This document shows, piece by piece, positions 16,960-25,465 of a DNA stretch of 64,000 nt. The notes beneath the pieces are model-generated. The model made no database searches. It saw nothing but the letters and a program-made list of their open reading frames with translations, and was not told the DNA's origin. The stretch's first letter is position 1. Each line of letters opens with the position of its first letter. Origin of the DNA: Cedecea neteri (GTDB lineage: Bacteria; Pseudomonadota; Gammaproteobacteria; Enterobacterales; Enterobacteriaceae); NCBI RefSeq assembly GCF_000757825.1, contig NZ_CP009451.1, forward strand, positions 1,674,001 to 1,738,000, in the 5' to 3' direction. A program made the translations under genes and the position numbers.

Positions 16960-18389
16960 ACCTTCACCCCGAGCTTCATGAACTGCAGGATTTTCTGCGA
17001 GCGGCATTACTCGATCCCGCTCGCCCACACCAGTTAGCCATCAGCGGCAGCGATAGCGCCCTGACCTGGCAGCAGCTTTCTACCGCCGCAGCCGACTGGG
17101 CACAGCGTTACGCGCAGCACCAGCAGCCGGCGGGCACGCCGGTAGTTTTGTACGGGCATCAGCAGGCCGAGTTTGCGGTGGCTATCTATAGCTGCCTGCT
17201 GCACAACATCCCGTACATTCCGGTGGACTGCATCTACCCGCAGGAGCGGCTGAAAGAGATCTGCCAGCTTGCCAGCGCTCCTTACTATTACGATGTGGTC
17301 ACGAAGCAGTTTGTGGCGACCGGAGAAGCGGGCAGCGTGCTGGCCGAACCAGATTTGGCCTACATCATGTTTACTTCAGGCAGCACCGGGAAACCGAAGG
17401 GCGTGCAGATTGGCCGCGAGAGCCTGTGGCACTTTATGCAGTGGGTGCGCCAGGACTTCGCGCTGCCGGACGTGCCGGTGCTGATGAACCACGCGGTATT
17501 CAGCTTCGACCTTTCCCTTATCCCGTTGCTGGCAAACCTCGCCACCGGCGGGCACATCGTGCTGAATGCGAAAGAGGACATCGCCGCTGAGAACTGGCTT
17601 GAACGCCTGAAAACCAACGGCGTATCGGCCTGGGTTTCCACGCCCTCTTTTGCCTACCAGAAACTGCTTTCCCCGCAGTTTAACGGCGACTATTTACCCG
17701 AGCTGAGCGTGTTTGTATTCATCGGCGAAGTATTAAATAAGGCGCTGGTAAAACAGCTGCGCCGCCGCTTCCCGCAGGCCAAAATCCTGAATTCCTATGG
17801 CCCGACGGAGGCGACCATCGCCACCACGGTGATTGAAATTACCGACGAGATCCTGCACAGCGAAAACGACGTGCTGCCGGTGGGCACCATGATGCCGGAG
17901 TCGAGGATGGAAATTACCCCGGAAGGTGAGCTGATCATCTGGGGGAAAAACGTCATGCGCGGTTACCTCGGGCTGCCGCAGGAAAACGCGGCGAAATTGC
18001 TGCACCGCGAAACTGAGCAATACCGGGGCTACCGGACCGGCGATCTCGGCTACGAAGACGGGCTGCTTTACTGCCAGGGCCGCAACGACAACCAGATCAA
18101 GCTGAACGGCTACCGCATTGAGATTAACGAGATTGAAAACCGCCTGCTGGCGATGTCCGGCATTAGCGAGGCCGTGGTGCTGCCGCTGATGAAGTCCGGC
18201 GGCGGCGTGCTGCGTATTGCGGCGTTTTGCGTCACCGGCCTGGCGCCGGAAGCCATCAAAACGTCGCTGTCGAAGGTGATCCCGCCTTATATGGTGCCTT
18301 CGCAAATCATTATTAAAGACGCTTTGCCGCTGAACCCTAACGGCAAAATCGACCGCAAGCTGCTGGACACCCAGGCTCGCACGAATTAA
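16956..18389 (+). CDS. dltA: DltA-like aminoacyl-carrier protein ligase
   Basis: 477 residues of the adenylate-forming superfamily: P-loop motif MFTSGSTGKPKG (138-149), NSYGPTEATIATT, YRTGDLG, and a C-terminal NGKIDRK lysine. The family activates D-alanine with ATP and loads it on DltC. D185 in FSFDLS, which holds the amino group, is present. The position equivalent to the Cys implicated in D- versus L-alanine selection in Bacillus DltA (STPSFxxMCL) reads STPSFAYQKLL, a Lys (K236). The substrate may therefore not be D-alanine. It overlaps its neighbours on both sides (ATGA with dltB, TAATG with dltC). Confidence 0.9.
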   Translation: MNLHPELHELQDFLRAALLDPARPHQLAISGSDSALTWQQLSTAAADWAQRYAQHQQPAGTPVVLYGHQQAEFAVAIYSCLLHNIPYIPVDCIYPQERLKEICQLASAPYYYDVVTKQFVATGEAGSVLAEPDLAYIMFTSGSTGKPKGVQIGRESLWHFMQWVRQDFALPDVPVLMNHAVFSFDLSLIPLLANLATGGHIVLNAKEDIAAENWLERLKTNGVSAWVSTPSFAYQKLLSPQFNGDYLPELSVFVFIGEVLNKALVKQLRRRFPQAKILNSYGPTEATIATTVIEITDEILHSENDVLPVGTMMPESRMEITPEGELIIWGKNVMRGYLGLPQENAAKLLHRETEQYRGYRTGDLGYEDGLLYCQGRNDNQIKLNGYRIEINEIENRLLAMSGISEAVVLPLMKSGGGVLRIAAFCVTGLAPEAIKTSLSKVIPPYMVPSQIIIKDALPLNPNGKIDRKLLDTQARTN

Positions 18390-18628
18390 TGACTCAGGAA
18401 ACAAAGATGGAACAAGAAATTCTCGCCCTGTTTGAAAAAGTGTTGTCCCGCAAAGTGGGCTTTAACGATGAGCTGATTGAGTCCGATATTCTCGACTCTA
18501 TTCTGGCGGTGGATCTGGTACTGGAAGTGCAGGACGTGTACGGCTGCACCATTCCACCAACTGAAGTGGCGAACGTGCTGAAAACCCCGGCGACGCTTGC
18601 CGGCTATATTGAAGAAAACCGCGGCTAA
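18389..18628 (+). CDS. dltC: DltC-like aminoacyl carrier protein
   Basis: 79 residues (73 if the second Met, behind AGGAAA, is the start) with the helical carrier-protein fold. The phosphopantetheine Ser lies in the DSILAVDLV motif (S37 in the longer form). It would carry the amino acid activated by DltA to DltB at the membrane. The start codon overlaps the dltA stop. It is the last gene of the operon and is followed by a strong terminator. Confidence 0.88.
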   Translation: MTQETKMEQEILALFEKVLSRKVGFNDELIESDILDSILAVDLVLEVQDVYGCTIPPTEVANVLKTPATLAGYIEENRG

Positions 18629-18650
18629 GCGTTTCTTGCGGCAGATTGGA

Positions 18651-18683
18651 AGCCCCCGGGAGTTACTGCCTCCGGGGGCTTTT
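18651..18683 (+). terminator. Terminator of the dlt operon
   Basis: AGCCCCCGG pairs with CCGGGGGCT and is followed by TTTTAATTT. It ends the dltDXBAC transcript. Confidence 0.9.
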
Positions 18684-18715
18684 AATTTCAAACGGGCTTT
18701 ATCAGACTGAAAGAA

Positions 18716-19216
18716 TTACTTTTTCAGATACAACGCGGCGTTAAACTGTGGCTGCTGTTCCTTCAGGAAGGCGTCAACAGATTCAGTGGATTTTCCATAC
18801 AGATGGGTGCCTACCGGTAAATCGACCATTTTAGTCCCCAGCACCAGGGTAAATACCGGCTGATATTCGCTGCGGTATCTTACTGCGGTGGTGATTTCTA
18901 ATTTTGCTGCTTTAGTCAGCGTCAGGCTTTCTGCCGTTGTTTTCTCGTCTTCTTTGCGGCCTTTATTGATTAAATTCGCCAGCTCGGTGAGCTTGTCTTT
19001 AAAGGCGACTTTATAATCATCCGCATTAGCCTGTTCCAAAAACTCCTGATTCGAGACGTTGTCATCAAAGATCATTTTCACCGAGACAACTTTATGCTCA
19101 TCGTAGATGTTACCCAGCTTAACGGAACCGCCGGTGACAGTTTGGGCCGACGCTATGCCTGGCAGTTTTGTCTGCAAATATGAACCCACACACACTTTAT
19201 GGTTAACACCAGGCAT
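18716..19216 (-). CDS. Unrecognised protein, 166 residues
   Basis: I do not recognise a family. I place the start at ATG 19216, eight bases after GAGG; a longer frame from a TTG adds seven residues. The mature sequence is polar with alternating beta-like stretches (SVKLGNIYDEHKVVSVKMIF, PVFTLVLGTKMVDLPVG) and one basic segment (LINKGRKEDEKTTAESLTLTKAAKLE). No signal peptide or membrane helix is visible, although the composition resembles a secreted or periplasmic protein, so 5' truncation is possible. It is divergent from the PTS IIB-like gene only 33 bases away, and a palindrome covers its start codon. Confidence 0.65.
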   Translation of the reverse strand: MPGVNHKVCVGSYLQTKLPGIASAQTVTGGSVKLGNIYDEHKVVSVKMIFDDNVSNQEFLEQANADDYKVAFKDKLTELANLINKGRKEDEKTTAESLTLTKAAKLEITTAVRYRSEYQPVFTLVLGTKMVDLPVGTHLYGKSTESVDAFLKEQQPQFNAALYLKK

Positions 19217-19227
19217 AGTGTATGCCT
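19211..19227. promoter_or_regulatory. Perfect inverted repeat between two divergent genes
   Basis: AGGCATA-GTG-TATGCCT is a 7+3+7 perfect dyad that overlaps the start codon of the minus-strand gene and lies about 23 bases before the plus-strand start. It could be an operator shared by both genes, or a stem that hides a ribosome site. Confidence 0.5.
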
Positions 19228-19249
19228 CAGTTATCAAGAGGACATACTC

Positions 19250-19564
19250 ATGAAAAAGTTACTCATATGTTGCTTGTTCGGGAACACGGCCGGTTCTCTG
19301 GCGAAAAAAATGCAGAAAGTAGCGGACGAGGAAGGTTATAAGCTGCTGGTCAGCGCCGTGGGGCTGGATAACTTTGCCAGCGTCCAGCCTGCATTTGATG
19401 GTTTTCTGGTTGCGCCGCACATTCAATACAAGCTCGATGAAATCAGGGCTACCGTCGGAGAACAACGCCCCATTGCCGTTATAGAAAGCCTGCCCTATGC
19501 GTCACTGGCTGGCGACCAGGTACTCCGCTTTGTGCTTGCCACATTCCCGGAGATGGCCTGCTAA
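19250..19564 (+). CDS. Orphan PTS EIIB-like protein (lactose/cellobiose family)
   Basis: 104 residues with the small EIIB fold. The P-loop-like N-terminus MKKLLICCLFGNTAGSLAKKM carries the Cys that is phosphorylated in this family (one of C8/C9). The middle (VAPHIQYKLDEIRATV) matches the APQI.Y pattern of cellobiose-type EIIB. The start follows AGAGGA. No EIIA, EIIC or sugar hydrolase is nearby, so it is either a relic, a partner of a distant permease, or a regulatory phosphoprotein. Confidence 0.75.
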   Translation: MKKLLICCLFGNTAGSLAKKMQKVADEEGYKLLVSAVGLDNFASVQPAFDGFLVAPHIQYKLDEIRATVGEQRPIAVIESLPYASLAGDQVLRFVLATFPEMAC

Positions 19565-20640
19565 GTTGAACCTACCTACTCAGGGATGAGTTATTTTCAT
19601 ACGCGGCCAACGCCCGAGATTCAGATCGCAATGTGGCTTTTGCCCCCATTGCGGCAAAAACTTTGGCATACCTTCATCAAGTCATTTCTGCAGTAAGAGC
19701 CCAGGCAGTTAAGCAACGGTGAAGTTTACATGGAGAACCGAATGCCGTTATGCCTGACTAAATAACAATCCTTTTACCGCGCATAAATAATCACTCCCCA
19801 AACACTAGAAGCCCTCATTTCAAAATGGTGGAAAATGAGTTTTTGTAATTTTTATGTAGAGAAATGTAACTTATTAACGGTTTACCGCATTGCATATTCA
19901 TTGTTTAGTTCCCATTTAAAATGCAGGGTTATACTGAGCGCAATTTAAAGCATAAGCAGGATAATTTTTGTTAATTAACCTATTGCAGAGTACATTCGGA
20001 GTTGACGTGATACACGGGCGTTGTCACTCTCAAAAATCCTTATCAGCGGGCAATAAACAGTCTTTGTTCACCGTATTTCAGGGCGCAAGTAAATAACTTA
20101 TTTTTGTTTGTGCCTCACTGGCATTTGTTGAACATCAGACAAATAAGGATCTGGAGAGTGTCTGCGTAAAGTACTCATCTGTGTTAGTGGGAAAGAATCA
20201 GCGTGATAAATGAGCTTCCCGCGTATGACCCCCATCTAACTCATAAGATTAACAAAAACCAACATTAAATTAACGGATAATTAAGCAACGATACAGTAAA
20301 AAAGAGCAAAACCAGAAGGTCAAATCATACATTAAACTCAGACACCTACAGCATGAGGTGCTTTACAACATCACCTTTAAAATAAAAACCCATTCTACTA
20401 ACCAAAAAAATCGCGTTCACAATGCAATAAAACACATCTTATAAAATTTATCAAGATCGCGCACGCACTATATAAAAAACAAAAAATCATGGGTTAATAC
20501 ATCATAAACACACATAACTAAAAGCAATATCCAGATAAATGAAAACACCTTTCTACATCATAAAATAGAAAGGTGCCTTTATAGTTAAAGAGCTAAGGAT
20601 ACAAATAAATAAACATGCCATTAATCAGAAATAAAGGCAG
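19565..20640. other. Gene-free AT-rich stretch of about 1.1 kb
   Basis: I find no convincing reading frame on either strand. Base composition is far more AT-rich than the dlt and core regions, typical of horizontally acquired DNA that H-NS would bind. The only clear structure is the hairpin at 20546-20575. A small RNA or remote regulatory element for the fimbrial locus cannot be excluded. Confidence 0.5.
20546..20575 (-). terminator. Terminator-like hairpin downstream of LuxR-type gene
   Basis: CACCTTTCTA pairs perfectly with TAGAAAGGTG across a ten-base loop. On the minus strand it is followed by TTTTC, and it lies 65 bases past the stop of the LuxR-type gene. Confidence 0.6.
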
Positions 20641-21153
20641 TCACCAAAACAAAACATCCCTTATATTTCTGATACTTAGCTTATTTGCAACATTTCTTCT
20701 CAAACTATAAACCGTTTTTGTTGACACCCCTAACTGAAAGGCTTCCAGCCCTAAAGGAATATTAACCAGTAAGTTTTTTAATATTTGATACTCTTTCTTT
20801 GTGAATGTAACACTATTTCTTCTAAAGGATTTAAAAGACAGTTCATTGGCAATGTTACCCGCATTTTTTCTCGTTAACTTTATATTATCAAGGCTGACAA
20901 CGCAAGTGTTACCCCGCAAGCCAGAAAAATAGTTGGCAAGCGGTAGAAGATTGGGCTGCGATATTATCACGGTTCTTTCCTCCATATTACAACCAACCCA
21001 ATCATTGACCACTAACTGTTTCACAGACCATGTTGAAAGGTTTAAAAAAATGATATTTTCACAGCTGTAATCACACTCCTTAAACAGACTTAAAACGTAC
21101 TTCAATCCTATATTGAAATAGGCATCTTTATTTGGATAAACCGTCAAATTCAT
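20641..21153 (-). CDS. LuxR-type transcriptional regulator of the fimbrial locus
   Basis: 170 residues. The C-terminal third is a LuxR/NarL-type helix-turn-helix (FTKKEYQILKNLLVNIPLGL, then GVSTKTVYSLRRNVANKL). The N-terminal part has no recognisable receiver signature: there is no acidic triad, and the sequence is hydrophobic/Asn-rich. It is divergent from the fimbrial operon, with three palindromes in between, so it is the natural candidate to control fimbriation. AT-rich codon use, like the fimbrial genes, suggests both arrived together. Confidence 0.78.
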   Translation of the reverse strand: MNLTVYPNKDAYFNIGLKYVLSLFKECDYSCENIIFLNLSTWSVKQLVVNDWVGCNMEERTVIISQPNLLPLANYFSGLRGNTCVVSLDNIKLTRKNAGNIANELSFKSFRRNSVTFTKKEYQILKNLLVNIPLGLEAFQLGVSTKTVYSLRRNVANKLSIRNIRDVLFW

Positions 21154-21240
21154 ATTAGATAATCCTTATCATCAACCAAAAATTCTTATGATTTATAAGA
21201 CTAAAAAACCAAAAAACATATCGATCACACCTCCTGATTG

Positions 21241-21324
21241 ATAGGTTTTACCTATTTAGGAATATGTAACCGATCGGTTTTGGCGATCAAAATACTTGAT
21301 CGCTGTCAATTTGTCCTCTAGAAT
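21241..21324 (+). promoter_or_regulatory. Fimbrial operon promoter with three stacked palindromes
   Basis: Three perfect dyads occur within 63 bases: ATAGGT-TTT-ACCTAT (21241-21255), AACCGATCGGTT (21268-21279) and GCGATCAA-N5-TTGATCGC (21283-21303). The last overlaps a -35 box TTGATC (21296-21301), which is followed after exactly 17 bases by a -10 box TAGAAT (21319-21324). This looks like an operator-controlled sigma-70 promoter for the chaperone-usher genes. The binding protein is unknown. Confidence 0.65.
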
Positions 21325-21398
21325 CTGCTTAGTTTCTCAACGAAATCCATATTTATCCATCATGGAAAGAGCTAATTTTTAACAGGGACGAAATACCT

Positions 21399-22136
21399 AT
21401 GAAGAACATTTTTATTTGTTCAGCATCCATTATTATCCTGTCGTTAGCGTCCGTTATCAGTAGGGTAAATGCTGCCATGTATGTCTACCCCATGGAGGTT
21501 TCCGTAGGGATGAATGGCACATCAAAAATAAAAGTAATATCTCAGGATACTGATGTTCAGTTTATTAGAGTAAGCCTCAAGCAAGTGCTTAACCCTGGCA
21601 CAAAGGAAGAGAGTGAGAAAGAAACGTTGGCCGACAATCCTGCGGGACTCATTATTACGCCACGAAAAATAGCCCTGTCTTCAGCCAGTGAGAGAGTTGT
21701 GAGACTTGTTTCCGTCGAGCCGCCACAAAAGGAAACCACATGGCGAGCTTATTTTGAAAGCGTAAATGAAAACAATTTTTTGGATCAAGACAAATATGGA
21801 AAAGGCAGCAACAACGCCAACGTTGGCGTGAATATTGTCTGGGGAGCATTGATCCACGTTGCGCCTAAAAGTGTGACCGCGAGCCTAAAGATAAATCCAA
21901 AAAACGGCAAGGTTTTTAATGATGGAAGCATCCGTATTCCTGTCAAAGAGGTGGGAGAGTGTCATCGGGATGGCCAGTGCCAATGGACAAAAAAAATCGT
22001 CACCGTCTATCCGGATATGGAAGTAGACATTCCGAAGATGACCTTCTCACACTCGAAAACATATCGAATTAAATATTTCAACTGGATTACTAAAAAAATG
22101 GAAGAAGCTCCATTGTCTGCATCGCAGACGAATTAA
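21399..22136 (+). CDS. CS1/CFA-I type periplasmic fimbrial chaperone
   Basis: 245 residues with a signal peptide (cleavage after VNAA region) and the fold of the alternate chaperone family (CfaA/CooB type). Features include MYVYPMEVSVGMNGTSKIKV, TLADNPAGLIITPRKIALSSASERVVRLVS (the arginine-bearing strand that holds subunit C-termini), and TWRAYFESV. It stabilises subunits in the periplasm before delivery to the usher. Gene order chaperone-major subunit-usher-tip adhesin is that of class 5 enterotoxigenic E. coli fimbriae. Confidence 0.88.
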   Translation: MKNIFICSASIIILSLASVISRVNAAMYVYPMEVSVGMNGTSKIKVISQDTDVQFIRVSLKQVLNPGTKEESEKETLADNPAGLIITPRKIALSSASERVVRLVSVEPPQKETTWRAYFESVNENNFLDQDKYGKGSNNANVGVNIVWGALIHVAPKSVTASLKINPKNGKVFNDGSIRIPVKEVGECHRDGQCQWTKKIVTVYPDMEVDIPKMTFSHSKTYRIKYFNWITKKMEEAPLSASQTN

Positions 22137-22139
22137 CCC

Positions 22140-22155
22140 TTCCCGGAAACGGGAA
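22140..22155 (+). other. GAAA-tetraloop hairpin between chaperone and major subunit genes
   Basis: TTCCCG-GAAA-CGGGAA forms a compact stable stem in the intergenic mRNA. Together with the stem at 22711-22734 it brackets the subunit cistron, which may protect that segment from decay. Confidence 0.55.
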
Positions 22156-22175
22156 AACAACAAAAGGAATGTTCA

Positions 22176-22697
22176 ATGAAAAACAAACTTAACCTGCTCT
22201 GCTTAGGCGGTATTCTGGCAACCACTTTTTGCGCTAATGCTGTACAAAGAGATATTACAGTAACAGCAGATATTGACCCGACGGTTGACGTTACCAATGC
22301 TGATGGCTCTCCTCTCCCTTCTTCCGTTGCGATGCAATATCTGCCGGGGAAAGGACTTGCGGCACATAAAGAAAATATTAAATTCTGGTCGAATAAAGAA
22401 GATAAAGCACTCAGCGTCAGCCTGGCGAATACCCCCGCCCTGACAGATGCTAATGGCAGCAATGCTATTCCATTAAGCGTGTCTGTTAACGGTACAAAAT
22501 TGTCTACCACCCCTATCACTCTGGAATACGCCACTGCCTTCCCGAGCGGGATTGCTAACGGTTCTTCAACCATGCCTCTGGTGATTGCACAGGACAATCC
22601 AGGGCCAGTAACGGCAGCGGGTTCTTACACTGGGATCGTAAGCATGGTGGTCACGCAGGCCACTGCCCCAGCAGAAAAGCCAGGTGGAAATAAGTAA
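22176..22697 (+). CDS. CS1/CfaB-like major fimbrial subunit
   Basis: 173 residues: signal peptide ending CANA, then VQRDITVTADIDPTVDVTNADGSPLPSS, which follows the N-terminus of CfaB/CooA (donor strand plus conserved DPxxD core). The body keeps the subunit pattern PALTDANGSNAIPLSVSVNG and ends with SYTGIVSMVVTQAT. A Pro/Gly/Lys-rich tail (APAEKPGGNK) extends beyond the usual end. It would polymerise into the fimbrial shaft by donor-strand exchange. A hairpin on each side of the gene suggests higher mRNA stability than for its neighbours. Confidence 0.88.
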   Translation: MKNKLNLLCLGGILATTFCANAVQRDITVTADIDPTVDVTNADGSPLPSSVAMQYLPGKGLAAHKENIKFWSNKEDKALSVSLANTPALTDANGSNAIPLSVSVNGTKLSTTPITLEYATAFPSGIANGSSTMPLVIAQDNPGPVTAAGSYTGIVSMVVTQATAPAEKPGGNK

Positions 22698-22710
22698 TTA
22701 GCCAACTCAA

Positions 22711-22734
22711 ATGACAGGGTGCCAACCCTGTCAT
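22711..22734 (+). terminator. Perfect stem-loop between major subunit and usher genes
   Basis: ATGACAGGG-TGCCAA-CCCTGTCAT is a 9-bp perfect stem 14 bases after the subunit stop. The T tract is weak, so it is better read as an attenuator or RNA-processing stem that keeps usher levels below those of the subunit. Confidence 0.7.
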
Positions 22735-22753
22735 TTCTGATAGGAGTTCAGGG

Positions 22754-25459
22754 ATGAACATGCGGTCTTTACCTGTTTTCTTTTTATTTTTCGCTTATTC
22801 AGCATCATGCACGCTTCATGCATCCATGCGCATCCCACAGGGTTTTGAGGAACTAGCCAGGGGACAGACGGTTCTCACCGATGTTTATATCTATGGTCAG
22901 CCTCTGGGGGTTTTCCAGACTCATGTAGACCTCGAAAGCGTCCAGTTTTTACAACCCGACGCGGTCGCTTCCGCCATCAATAAAATATATCCGGATAATC
23001 CTGACCTCAACGCAATGCTGCATAAAGAACTAAAAAAACGTTTCAACCGTAACAGCAAGCTTTCATGCAGCAGCAGTGGCGGCACGCCTGGGTGCGACTT
23101 TCTCAAAACGGATTCTGCCGACATTATCTATGACGAAAATAATGCCAGGACTATCCTGTTTATAAGTAGCCACTATCTCCCGGAAAAAAAGCAGAAGAAT
23201 ATTTATTACGTTTCCAGCGTAGAAAGTCGCAATGCTTTTATTCACCAGCAAAATATTAATTTTGTGACAGACAGGCACTATCAGTCAGCTTCTGTGCAGG
23301 GCAATGGTTCACTGGGTATTACCGACAATGGTTACCTGAATGTTGACTGGAACTGGCAGGGACAACGTTCGGGCAAGGAAAGCACCCATGATACCGCCAT
23401 CAATAATGCCTACTTCAGGCAAGATTTTTTAAAGCGGTTTTATATGCAGGCCGGCGTTATGGATTCGCGGGATGTTTTCAGTAACAGCGGTGGGAATATC
23501 AACCTTAGCCAGTTGCCGCTGGGGAAAATGCGTGGGATACGAGTCGGCTCCACCCTCGCCTGGGTCAATATGGATAATGTCTCCTCCGGTACACCGGTCA
23601 ATATTTTTCTGTCCAGAGAGGCAAGAGTTGATGCTTACAGAGATCGTCAGCTACTCGCTTCATTCTATTTAAAGTCCGGACCACAGGAACTCGACACCCG
23701 TTCATTCCCGATGGGCAGCTACACATTAACCCTCCGGGTATATGAGGATAATCAACTGGTAAGGACCGAGACGGTGCCTTATACCGGCCTGGGCGGTTTT
23801 TCATCCATCACCCCGCAGTGGTTTGTCCAGGCGGGTTCACCGGATACGGATGACACGCCTGAAAACGACACCGACAAGCAGGTTATTCAGGCCGGGCTCA
23901 AATTACCGATAAATAACAATACTGCCCTGACTGCCGGTACGGCACTGTTTAATAGCGCCAGCTACTGGGAGGGCGCTATTGACTGGTCACATGGTTTTGA
24001 CTCGGTCTGGCTGGACGGTCTTTTGACGTCAAGAGCGAGCTATCTGCACGGTAGCGAAGGATCAAGAGGCAATATTCAGCAACTCAATTACAACGATGGG
24101 TTTTCCCTGAGCTTTTATCGTAGTGCGATGAGTGCAGCTCAATGTAACGCCCAGGGGCTGCACCGGTACAGTTTTAACGGCTGCTATAAAAGTACAAATG
24201 TGATGCTTTCAGTCCCGCTTGAAAAATGGTACGGCACGCTGGGTTATTCGCTTAACAGTAATCAGGGCCGCTATGTCTACCGCAGGGATTTGGTCGATTA
24301 TGATCCCCATAACCCGGCGGGTGTTCCATGGGAAAAGATTTATCAGACCCATTCCCGCAGCAGGACCTGGCAAGCGGGTGTCACACGTACTTTTAACATC
24401 CGTGATATCAACCTCACCTCCAGCCTGAATGCTTTTATAAGAAATGAAAGCGCGTTTAACGCTCAGGACAAAGGCATCTTTATCACATTATCTTTCTCCG
24501 GCAGCCGGAATGACGTGGGCGGAAAGCGCCGTTCATTCTCTGGGGGAGCTAGCTGGCAGGCCAGTAAACAAGGTAATACCCAACTCGGGTATAACGCAGC
24601 CTATAGCCAATATGGCGATGAGAGCGGTGAAAATGAGACGGGTATATCACTCAATGGCGTGAACACCGATAACGTTACGTCTTCAGTTTATGGGCGTATG
24701 GGAGGCCAGTACGGCACGGGCTCACTGACCCTAAGTGATGCATGGGATCGCACGACAAGCGGGCACATTCTCAATAGCAGCGGCAATTACAGCTCGTCAC
24801 TGATCCTCGATCGGCAAGGGTTTGTTGTCGGCCGCTGGAGCGGTGGAGCCCCATCTTCGGCAATAACCGTCAATGTGGAACAAGACAGCGAGCCAGAAAA
24901 GTCACGCGTGAATGTGTCAGTAGATAACAGCGGCAGAAGTGACGTCCAGAGCAACAGCCGGGCGCTCTTTACCGTTCCCGGTTACAGGGAAAGCACGATT
25001 GATGTCACTGAGTCACAGGCCTCCACCGCAGGTATAAGCAGTGAGATAAGCAAAGGAACGGGTGCAAGAAAAGTCTTTATGACACCGGGAAAGACATTTA
25101 ACAGAGAAGTGAAAGTCGATGCCCGTTATACATGGCTTGGCAGATTAATGGATAACGACAGGCGGCCGCTGGAAGGGGCCATTCCATTAAATGTTATGTC
25201 ATGGACACCTTTAGGTAGGGGCAACTTTACGCTTGAGACAGCAAGCAATATTAAGACCCTTTACGTAATGAAAGACAACGCTTACTGGCAATGCAGAATG
25301 AACGTTAGCGTGGTGCGGGATGTTATTCGCTATGTGGGGACAACATCATGCCAACGCACAGAGCTGGCAAGTTTACCTGCAGCCGAACAAAAACAGGCTG
25401 AGTTAATGACCGCAGGAATGACGCAACAGACCAAATCCACGGCTATGAACAAGGAGTAG
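22754..25459 (+). CDS. CS1/CfaC-like outer-membrane fimbrial usher
   Basis: 901 residues with a signal peptide (to about residue 25) and the usher layout of the alternate chaperone-usher class: an N-terminal periplasmic domain (FEELARGQTVLTDVYIYGQPLG), a long beta-barrel with aromatic strand repeats, and C-terminal periplasmic domains. The length is close to CfaC/TcfC (about 870). It binds chaperone-subunit complexes and threads the fibre outward. Cysteine pairs occur early (CSSSGGTPGC) and near the end (ECR/SCQR region). It starts 56 bases after the subunit gene, behind ATAGGAG. Confidence 0.9.
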   Translation: MNMRSLPVFFLFFAYSASCTLHASMRIPQGFEELARGQTVLTDVYIYGQPLGVFQTHVDLESVQFLQPDAVASAINKIYPDNPDLNAMLHKELKKRFNRNSKLSCSSSGGTPGCDFLKTDSADIIYDENNARTILFISSHYLPEKKQKNIYYVSSVESRNAFIHQQNINFVTDRHYQSASVQGNGSLGITDNGYLNVDWNWQGQRSGKESTHDTAINNAYFRQDFLKRFYMQAGVMDSRDVFSNSGGNINLSQLPLGKMRGIRVGSTLAWVNMDNVSSGTPVNIFLSREARVDAYRDRQLLASFYLKSGPQELDTRSFPMGSYTLTLRVYEDNQLVRTETVPYTGLGGFSSITPQWFVQAGSPDTDDTPENDTDKQVIQAGLKLPINNNTALTAGTALFNSASYWEGAIDWSHGFDSVWLDGLLTSRASYLHGSEGSRGNIQQLNYNDGFSLSFYRSAMSAAQCNAQGLHRYSFNGCYKSTNVMLSVPLEKWYGTLGYSLNSNQGRYVYRRDLVDYDPHNPAGVPWEKIYQTHSRSRTWQAGVTRTFNIRDINLTSSLNAFIRNESAFNAQDKGIFITLSFSGSRNDVGGKRRSFSGGASWQASKQGNTQLGYNAAYSQYGDESGENETGISLNGVNTDNVTSSVYGRMGGQYGTGSLTLSDAWDRTTSGHILNSSGNYSSSLILDRQGFVVGRWSGGAPSSAITVNVEQDSEPEKSRVNVSVDNSGRSDVQSNSRALFTVPGYRESTIDVTESQASTAGISSEISKGTGARKVFMTPGKTFNREVKVDARYTWLGRLMDNDRRPLEGAIPLNVMSWTPLGRGNFTLETASNIKTLYVMKDNAYWQCRMNVSVVRDVIRYVGTTSCQRTELASLPAAEQKQAELMTAGMTQQTKSTAMNKE

Positions 25460-25465
25460 TGCTTA

